From DATLMR01 sp035634255 (GTDB lineage Bacteria; Acidobacteriota; Blastocatellia; UBA7656): DNA of 64,000 bases. The stretch covers positions 23,356-87,355 of the forward strand of contig DASQDI010000140.1 in NCBI GenBank assembly GCA_035634255.1, read 5' to 3'. Below are positions 58,840 through 64,000 of this stretch, in pieces. Below the pieces are notes generated by a model that worked only from the letters and a program-made list of their open reading frames with translations, was not told the origin of the DNA and did not search any database. Position 1 is the stretch's first letter, and the number at the start of each line of letters is the position of its first letter. A program made the translations under genes and the position numbers.

Positions 58840-59901
58840 ATGGCGATCGACCAGAATGCGATGGCGGAATCCTTGAAGCTCGCGGGCCTGCGCGCGAGGC
58901 TGACCCCCCGCCGTCTCGTCCTGACCCTCGCGGTCCTGCTCGCGCTCCTTCTCGTCGTCGCGGCCCTCGCCGTCGCAACGGGGAGTGAACCTGTCAGCCT
59001 CCCGACGCTCTGGAAGATCCTGGTTTCGGAGCTTACGGGCCGCGCCTCGGATGTCGCCCCCGAACAGAGGACGATCATCTCGGAGATAAGATTCCCGCGC
59101 GTGCTGATGGGCATGATCGTGGGCGCGGGGCTGTCGGTCGCGGGCTCGGCGTACCAGGCTTTGCTGAGAAATCCGCTCGCTGACCCTTACATCCTTGGAG
59201 TCTCTACGGGCGCGGCCGTGGGCGCACTGAGCGCGACGGTGTTCGCGGAATCGATCCCCGTGAGCCGGCCCGTCGCGGCTTTCATCGGGGCCGTGCTCAC
59301 CATGTCGCTCGTCTACGTCCTCGGCCAGAGCCGTCAGGGCGGCTCGTCCGAGAGGTTGATTTTAGCGGGCGTGATCACGAACGCCTTCCTGTCATCCGGG
59401 GTGATCTTCCTTGTGACCGCGGTCGCGGACTCGCGGTTGCGCAGCGTCTTTTCATGGCTGATAGGAGACCTCAGCGGGGAGCCGCGCCTCCTGCCTCTGG
59501 TCGCGGCGTTCATCATATCGGGCATCGTGATCATCTACCTGAACGCGCGCAGCCTGAACCTGCTGATGGTCGGCGAGGACGAGGCCCTTGCGCTCGGGGT
59601 CGAGGTCGCGCGGGTCAAGGTCTCCGTCTACATCGCGGCTTCTCTGGTCACGGGCGCGGCGGTCGCCGTCAGCGGAGTCATCGGGTTCGTGGGCCTGATC
59701 ATCCCGCACGCGGTGCGCCTCGTCGGGGGGAGCGATAATCGTCTGGTCGTCCCGGCCTCTGCCCTGGTCGGCGCGTCGTTCCTGCTGATGGCCGACACGA
59801 TAGCCCGGACGGTGATCGCCCCGCGCGAGCTTCACATCGGGGTCATCACCGCCCTCATCGGCGCGCCCGTCTTTATTTATCTGCTGAGGCGCACAAGCTG
59901 A
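58840..59901 (+). CDS. btuC: Cobalamin ABC-transporter permease
   Basis: The 353-residue FecCD-family permease has about ten helices. Landmarks are 'RFPRVLMGMIVGAGLSVAGSAYQALLRNPLADPYILGVSTGAAVGA' (read as consecutive parts) and 'SWLIGDL'. 'AVSGVIGFVGLIIPHAVRL' is the loop that contacts the ATPase. It forms the inner-membrane channel with BtuD. The N-terminal 50 residues are longer than in E. coli BtuC but end in a normal first helix. The stop is 31 bp before btuD, so the three genes are one operon. Confidence 0.94.
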   Translation: MAIDQNAMAESLKLAGLRARLTPRRLVLTLAVLLALLLVVAALAVATGSEPVSLPTLWKILVSELTGRASDVAPEQRTIISEIRFPRVLMGMIVGAGLSVAGSAYQALLRNPLADPYILGVSTGAAVGALSATVFAESIPVSRPVAAFIGAVLTMSLVYVLGQSRQGGSSERLILAGVITNAFLSSGVIFLVTAVADSRLRSVFSWLIGDLSGEPRLLPLVAAFIISGIVIIYLNARSLNLLMVGEDEALALGVEVARVKVSVYIAASLVTGAAVAVSGVIGFVGLIIPHAVRLVGGSDNRLVVPASALVGASFLLMADTIARTVIAPRELHIGVITALIGAPVFIYLLRRTS

Positions 59902-59932
59902 GCGGTAGATTCTGGATTCGAGATGGCTTGAA

Positions 59933-60739
59933 ATGCTGCGAGTCAAAGACATCAGGTTCAGTTACGGGAAGCCCGTGCTGAAGGGGCTCTCCTTCGAGGT
60001 GGAGGGCGGCGAACTGCTCTCGGTGCTCGGGCCGAACGGGTCGGGCAAGAGCAGCCTGCTCAAAATAATTGTCGGCATCCTGAAACCACAGGGCGGCTCG
60101 GTCCTGCTCGACGGCAGGGACCTTGCGGCGGTGCCCCGCCGCGAGGCCGCGAAGCTGATCGGCTACGTGGCACAGGAATCGGCCGTGAGGTTCCCCCTGA
60201 CCGCCACGGAGTTCATCCTTCAGGGGAGGTTCGCGCAGGGCAGGATCGTCGGCTTCGAGAGCGAGGAGGACTTGCGCGAAGCGGCATGGGCGATGGAGGT
60301 GACCGGGACCGCGGAGTTCGCCCGCCGGCCGCTCGGTGAATTATCGGGGGGCGAGCGGCAGAGGGTCATGCTGGCGCGCGCGCTCGCTTCCCGGCCGCGC
60401 CTCCTGGTGCTGGACGAGCCGGTCGCGAACCTCGACATCGCGCATCAGGTGAAGATGCTTGATCTCGTGAAAGGCCTTACCGCCGACGCGAACCTCTCAG
60501 CCATAGTCGTCACGCATGAGTTGAATCTCGCGGCCGAGTTCGCGACTCGGGTGCTGATGCTGAAGGACGGCGAGGCGCTCGCCTTCGACTCGCCCCGCGA
60601 GGTTCTCACGCAGGAAAGGCTCAAGGCTCTGTTCGATGCGGACCTGCTGGTGGACGTGAACCCGTCCAGCGGCGCGCCCCGCATCACTGTTCTTTCAAAA
60701 CCGGCCGGGCCGGGGGGGCGAATCCCGCAAGCTCGATGA
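59933..60739 (+). CDS. btuD: Cobalamin ABC-transporter ATPase
   Basis: The 268-residue ATP-binding protein has Walker A 'GPNGSGKSS' (about 36-44), Q-loop 'GYVAQES', signature 'LSGGERQRV', Walker B 'LLVLDEPVANLDIA' and switch His in 'VVTHELNLA'. It powers B12 import through BtuC. The closing residues 'SKPAGPGGRIPQAR' run to the edge of the second riboswitch. It is the third gene of the riboswitch-controlled operon. Confidence 0.94.
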   Translation: MLRVKDIRFSYGKPVLKGLSFEVEGGELLSVLGPNGSGKSSLLKIIVGILKPQGGSVLLDGRDLAAVPRREAAKLIGYVAQESAVRFPLTATEFILQGRFAQGRIVGFESEEDLREAAWAMEVTGTAEFARRPLGELSGGERQRVMLARALASRPRLLVLDEPVANLDIAHQVKMLDLVKGLTADANLSAIVVTHELNLAAEFATRVLMLKDGEALAFDSPREVLTQERLKALFDADLLVDVNPSSGAPRITVLSKPAGPGGRIPQAR

Positions 60740-60784
60740 GTGGGCTCGGCCACTCGCCCGGTCGCTCAACATTGTCGCTCAATA

Positions 60785-60945
60785 TTTCTGGGTCGCCGTG
60801 AAGGGGAAGGCGGTGAGATTCCGCCACTGTCGCGCAACTGTAATGCGCAACGAAGCCGGCACGATCAGCCACTGCCCGCGAGGGTGGGAAGGCGCCGGCG
60901 TAGGAAAGACCGTTGAAGGCGCTGAGTCAGGAAACCCGCACCGCG
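60785..60945 (+). promoter_or_regulatory. Cobalamin riboswitch upstream of btuB
   Basis: The core features are 'GGTCGCCGTGAAGGGGAAGGCG' (split at 60791-60812), 'GGTGAGATTCCGCCACTGTCGCGCAACTGTAA' in consecutive parts, and a B12 box 'GAGTCAGGAAACCCGC' at about 60924-60939. It is shorter than the first riboswitch. It controls the outer-membrane receptor btuB separately from btuFCD. Confidence 0.9.
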
Positions 60946-60977
60946 ATCCTCGGATTAACTCTTTCGCGGAAAAGGAG
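60941..60977 (+). promoter_or_regulatory. Hairpin and ribosome-binding site between riboswitch and btuB
   Basis: CCGCGA (60941-60946) pairs with TCGCGG (60964-60969), directly after the B12 box and just before AAAGGAG (60971-60977). ATG 60985 is 7 bases on. Unlike the btuF platform, the hairpin only abuts the ribosome-binding site rather than hiding it, so control may be by folding back of upstream sequence. Confidence 0.5.
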
Positions 60978-60984
60978 CAATCCC

Positions 60985-63393
60985 ATGTTCAATTTCTTAT
61001 TCATCACTCTCTTCAACCGTAGGCATGCCCGAAACATGCGCGCGGGCCGCGCGAGGTCGAAGGCCCGATTGCGCGCCCTGCGCCTACTGTCTCTATTCAT
61101 CATCTCTTCGCTCGCGCCTTCCGCTTTCGCGGCCTTTGAAGGCGGGGGCGTGGAAGGGACCGTGAGCGACCCCGCGGGCGCAGGCATCTCGGGCGCGCGC
61201 GTTACGCTGCGCGACGGCTCGGGTCAGGTCGCCTACCAGACGCGCACCGATTCGGAGGGCCGGTTCGCCCTGCGGTCCGTCGCGAGCGGCGCGTACGCGG
61301 TGACGGCCGAGGCTCAGGGCTTCGCGCAATCGCAAAAGATTTCCGTGAACGTCGGGGCGGGTGCGTCCGAAAGCCTGAGCCTCCGCCTCGAAATCGCCGC
61401 GGTCTCGGACCAGATCGTCGTGACCTCCACGCGGACCGATACCCCCCTGACAGAACTCGGCGGCTCCGTTTCGGTGATCAACGCCGAAGACTTCGACCGC
61501 GCCGGTCACTCGCTCGTGTCCGAGCCATTGCGTCAGATGCCCGGAATATCGGTCGCGCAGACCGGGGGCCGCGGGGGGCTCACTTCCATCTTCGCGCGCG
61601 GGGGCGAGTCTGATTACAACAAGGTCCTCATCGACGGCGTGCCGGTCAACCTCGCCGGGGGGCTCTTCGATTTCGCCTCACTCACGCCCGAGAACTTCGA
61701 GCGCGTCGAGGTCGTGCGCGGGCCTCGCAGCGCCCTCTTCGGCTCCGACGCCATGACGAGCGTCTTCCAGTTCGTCACAAAGCGCGGGGGCACCGAGACC
61801 CCCGAGCTCGAGCTTTCGGGGGAAGGGGGGAGCTTCGATTATCATCGCGAGACCGCGCGGCTGTCGGGCCTCGCGGGCCGGTTCGATTACTCCGCGAGTT
61901 TCGGATTTCAGAACACGGACGGCCACTCCCGGAACAGCGATTACACGAACCGCTCGGCCTCGGCCAATCTCGGCTTCAGGCTCTCCCGCGACGCCGACTT
62001 GCGGATCACTTCCCGCTGGAACAACAACAGCCTCGGCGTGGCCGGGCCGGTCAGCTTTCTGCTCGCCGACCCGGACCAGCGCCAGAAGCACCGAGACCTC
62101 GCGCTTTCGGCGGCGTTCCAGTTGAGAAGCTCGTCCCGCTGGCACCACACGGCGCGGTACATTTACTCGGAGATCGACACCCTCAACTTCGACCCCGCGG
62201 CGCAGGATTTGACCCTTCCGGGAGACACCCCTCCGCCCTTCGGCAACGACTTTCAATTCTCTCTGGCGAATCACCAGAAGCGCGCGGGCGTCCACTACCA
62301 GACCGTCGCGGCGTTGACGGGCTCCAACATACTCACGGGCGGGATCGACTTCGAGCATGAGTCGGCCGTCTTTACGGACCAGTTCAGCCGCGTCTCCCCC
62401 GACCGCAACAACCTCGGACTTTACCTTCAGGACCAACACAACTGGCGCGACCGGCTCTTCCTGACGGCGGGCTTCCGGGTCGAGCGAAACAGGGGGAGCG
62501 TGCCGGGCGATCTGAAGGCCGCGCTTGAGTCCATAGGCTCGACCGTCCCGACCGACGATGTCGGGTTCGGGACATCCGCGAACCCCAAGATCGCCGCCAG
62601 CCTCCTCGCCCGTAAGCATGTCGAGGGTGCCGCGTGGGGGGCGATCAGGCTGAAATCGAGCTTCGGCACGGGGATCAAAGAGCCTTCTCTGGAAGAGGCT
62701 TTCAGCCCGAACTTATTCTTTCTGGGGAATCCCAGTCTCGACCCGGAGAGGGCGATTAGCTTCGACGCGGGAGTTGTGCAGGAGCTTCTGAATCGCCGGG
62801 TGAGCCTTGAGCTTACCTATTTCGACAACCGCTTCCGCGACCTCATCGTCTTCACGTTCGACCCCATAACTTTCGGGCCGGTCGAGCTTCCCGATGGCAG
62901 GCTCACCAACTTCATCAACCTGGACCGCGCGTCGGCCCGAGGGTTGGAGCTCGCGGGGGCGGCGCGGCCTTTAAGAAAGATGCGCCTGTCGGCCAGCTAC
63001 ACTTTCCTCAGATCGCGGGTCGAGCGCGACCTGCGCGCCTCCGGCTCGGAGGAGGGGCTGCCCCTGCTCAGGAGGCCGCGGCACTCGGGCGCATTCGAAG
63101 TGAGCTGGGTTGACGAGCGGTTCGACGTGACCGTGGACGGCTCTCTCGTGGGCAGGCGGCGGGAACTCGACCCCGTGTCCGGCTCAAGGTTCGATCTCTT
63201 GAATAGGCCGATCTTCAACGACGGTTACGCGAAGCTCAACGCGGCGGGGACCTTCCGCATCACCCGGAACGTGTCGGCTTTCACGCGGGCCGAGAACCTG
63301 CTCGATCAGGATTACGAAGAGATACTCGGCTTCCCCGCCTACGGGCGGAACTTCACCGCGGGCCTGCGCCTCCGCATCGGGGGAGACAGATGA
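60985..63393 (+). CDS. btuB: TonB-dependent cobalamin receptor with N-terminal carboxypeptidase-regulatory domain
   Basis: ATG 60985 follows AAAGGAG; the frame runs open back to 60913, but that part lies in the riboswitch. The 802-residue protein has a signal peptide ('LLSLFIISSLAPSAFAAF') and a carboxypeptidase-regulatory beta domain (about 50-130, 'GVEGTVSDPAGAGISGARV', 'YAVTAEAQGFAQS'). A TonB-box-like 'DQIVVTSTRTD' follows, then a plug ('SVSVINAEDFDRAG', 'VLIDGVPVNLAGG', 'VEVVRGPRSALFGSDAM') and a 22-strand barrel to the C-terminus ('FTAGLRLRIGG'). The added N-terminal domain is typical for Acidobacteriota and Bacteroidetes receptors. Its riboswitch makes B12 the likely substrate. Confidence 0.92.
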   Translation: MFNFLFITLFNRRHARNMRAGRARSKARLRALRLLSLFIISSLAPSAFAAFEGGGVEGTVSDPAGAGISGARVTLRDGSGQVAYQTRTDSEGRFALRSVASGAYAVTAEAQGFAQSQKISVNVGAGASESLSLRLEIAAVSDQIVVTSTRTDTPLTELGGSVSVINAEDFDRAGHSLVSEPLRQMPGISVAQTGGRGGLTSIFARGGESDYNKVLIDGVPVNLAGGLFDFASLTPENFERVEVVRGPRSALFGSDAMTSVFQFVTKRGGTETPELELSGEGGSFDYHRETARLSGLAGRFDYSASFGFQNTDGHSRNSDYTNRSASANLGFRLSRDADLRITSRWNNNSLGVAGPVSFLLADPDQRQKHRDLALSAAFQLRSSSRWHHTARYIYSEIDTLNFDPAAQDLTLPGDTPPPFGNDFQFSLANHQKRAGVHYQTVAALTGSNILTGGIDFEHESAVFTDQFSRVSPDRNNLGLYLQDQHNWRDRLFLTAGFRVERNRGSVPGDLKAALESIGSTVPTDDVGFGTSANPKIAASLLARKHVEGAAWGAIRLKSSFGTGIKEPSLEEAFSPNLFFLGNPSLDPERAISFDAGVVQELLNRRVSLELTYFDNRFRDLIVFTFDPITFGPVELPDGRLTNFINLDRASARGLELAGAARPLRKMRLSASYTFLRSRVERDLRASGSEEGLPLLRRPRHSGAFEVSWVDERFDVTVDGSLVGRRRELDPVSGSRFDLLNRPIFNDGYAKLNAAGTFRITRNVSAFTRAENLLDQDYEEILGFPAYGRNFTAGLRLRIGGDR

Positions 63394-63416
63394 AGCCGGG
63401 CGGGTGCTGCCTCCGC

Positions 63417-63617
63417 TTATGAGTCGGGCCCAGGCTCCCGGTTGAGCAGGCGCTGGTACATCTCTCGCAAGCGGACGGCCATCTCAAGCCGTTTGCGAGA
63501 GATGCCCATCAGCTTCTTGTTGCCGCGCGCTCGGGCCATCTCCAGCATCTCGCTCAGGTCGCGGATCGCGTCCTCCTGAGCGCGAAGGCGCATCTTGAAA
63601 TATTCTTCAGGCATCAT
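63417..63617 (-). CDS. Small charged helical protein, function unknown
   Basis: The 66-residue product is rich in Arg, Met, Glu and Leu ('EEYFKMRLRAQEDAIRDLSEML', 'RKRLEMAVRLREMYQRLL') and predicted to be all-helical, with no signal peptide or cysteine. It is convergent with btuB (23-bp gap). It might be a small regulator or a structural coil. No family is recognised; the coding call rests on the compact frame and helical periodicity. Confidence 0.5.
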   Translation of the reverse strand: MMPEEYFKMRLRAQEDAIRDLSEMLEMARARGNKKLMGISRKRLEMAVRLREMYQRLLNREPGPDS

Positions 63618-63707
63618 CGATACAACCTTTTCTGAAGGATTACGCCGAACTGTGAGGGGAGACCGCCTGCTTATTTAGCTGCTACTCTCTCAGCTTTTTT
63701 TATCACG

Positions 63708-63737
63708 GGCGGGCGCGCGAGGCCGGGTGCGCCCGCC
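63708..63737. other. 9-bp GC hairpin in the spacer before the right-edge gene
   Basis: GGCGGGCGC (63708-63716) and GCGCCCGCC (63729-63737) form a stem 11 bases past the minus-strand stop at 63748. A T-run on the plus strand lies on the far side of it, so it is not a standard terminator in either direction; it may still end the transcript. Confidence 0.35.
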
Positions 63738-63747
63738 GGTCAAGCCT

Positions 63748-64000
63748 TTATAATTCCTGTCTCTTCTCTTTCGAAGAACTGACCGGCACCGCGTACCCGT
63801 CATTGCTGCGCTTGGAAACGCCCAGCTTCTTGAGCGTGTGAGCCGAGGGCAGCCCCGTCGCCGGGAGCCCGTTACTCACCTGAAACTTCTTCATAGCGGC
63901 CGAGGTCGATTCGTCGTATTGCCCGGTCGAGGGGCCTTCGAAAACGCCCGCCTTCGTCAGAGCATTCTGAATCTCGATCACGCGCTCGGACTGGATGCCC
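63748..64000 (-). CDS. Peptidoglycan-binding (PGRP_1-like) domain protein, partial
   Basis: The gene runs off the right edge. The part seen reads from 64000 inward as 'GIQSERVIEIQNAL' then 'EGPSTGQYDESTSAAMKKFQ' and 'GLPATGLPSAHTLKKLG', a typical PG_binding_1 three-helix repeat. It is followed by a short polar tail 'SSSKEKRQEL' at the C-terminus. An in-frame GTG at 63981 is not the true start, because the domain continues past it. Most likely a periplasmic or surface protein that binds the cell wall. Confidence 0.82.
   Translation of the reverse strand, partial: GIQSERVIEIQNALTKAGVFEGPSTGQYDESTSAAMKKFQVSNGLPATGLPSAHTLKKLGVSKRSNDGYAVPVSSSKEKRQEL

Overview
This window comes from a GC-rich bacterial chromosome (roughly 62% GC by eye), and I read it as Acidobacteriota, probably Blastocatellia-like. 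The reasons are two MacB-like 'orphan' ADOP permeases, a TonB-dependent receptor with an N-terminal carboxypeptidase-regulatory domain, a DUF4214-like secreted protein, HYR-containing S8 proteases, many TPR fusions, and a MoxR/DUF58/BatA/DUF4175/DUF4159 operon. No rRNA or tRNA gene was found, so the assignment is an inference from gene content.

Layout. 0-1.8 kb: the tail of a DHFR/RibD-type reductase, a Cys-rich lipoprotein and a translationally coupled esterase. 1.9-7.7 kb: a beta-lactamase-type serine hydrolase with TPRs, a membrane-anchored WD40 propeller, a pentapeptide-CHAT (caspase-like) protein, and a decayed Kef-type antiporter fragment. 7.7-12.7 kb: a very large hybrid sensor kinase and a BNR/sialidase-fold exoprotein. 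12.7-21.4 kb: two paralogous ADOP permeases flank a compact cassette of ABC exporter, 61-residue acidic peptide with its own promoter and structured leader, and M29-like metallopeptidase. That cassette is the best candidate here for an undescribed peptide (RiPP-like) system. 21.4-31.5 kb: a 2OG-Fe(II) oxygenase, a cytochrome c/beta-propeller protein, AlaX-type tRNA editing, a double methyltransferase with a homing-endonuclease-associated repeat, serine acetyltransferase, a small secreted protein and folP. 31.6-36.4 kb: a giant subtilisin-like secreted protease. 36.4-37.5 kb: a 1.1 kb gene-free stretch.

37.5-53.9 kb is one long co-directional operon-like run of ten genes: VWA/amidotransferase-like membrane protein, C13/caspase-like lipoprotein, TPR-gluzincin, DUF4159, MoxR ATPase, DUF58, BatA-like VWA, DUF4175 with a Gln/Gly low-complexity region, LIC_10091-like protein and a 57-residue zinc ribbon. 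It looks like a cell-envelope MoxR-VWA chaperone system with two proteases built in.

53.9-57.4 kb: FmdE-like, SDR, Fsr-type MFS and C26 glutamine-hydrolase genes on the minus strand. 57.5-63.4 kb is a cobalamin-uptake regulon: one B12 riboswitch precedes btuF-btuC-btuD and a second precedes btuB. The first riboswitch has a clear pair of mutually exclusive hairpins that would hide or expose the ribosome-binding site. The right edge holds a small charged protein and the end of a peptidoglycan-binding-domain gene.
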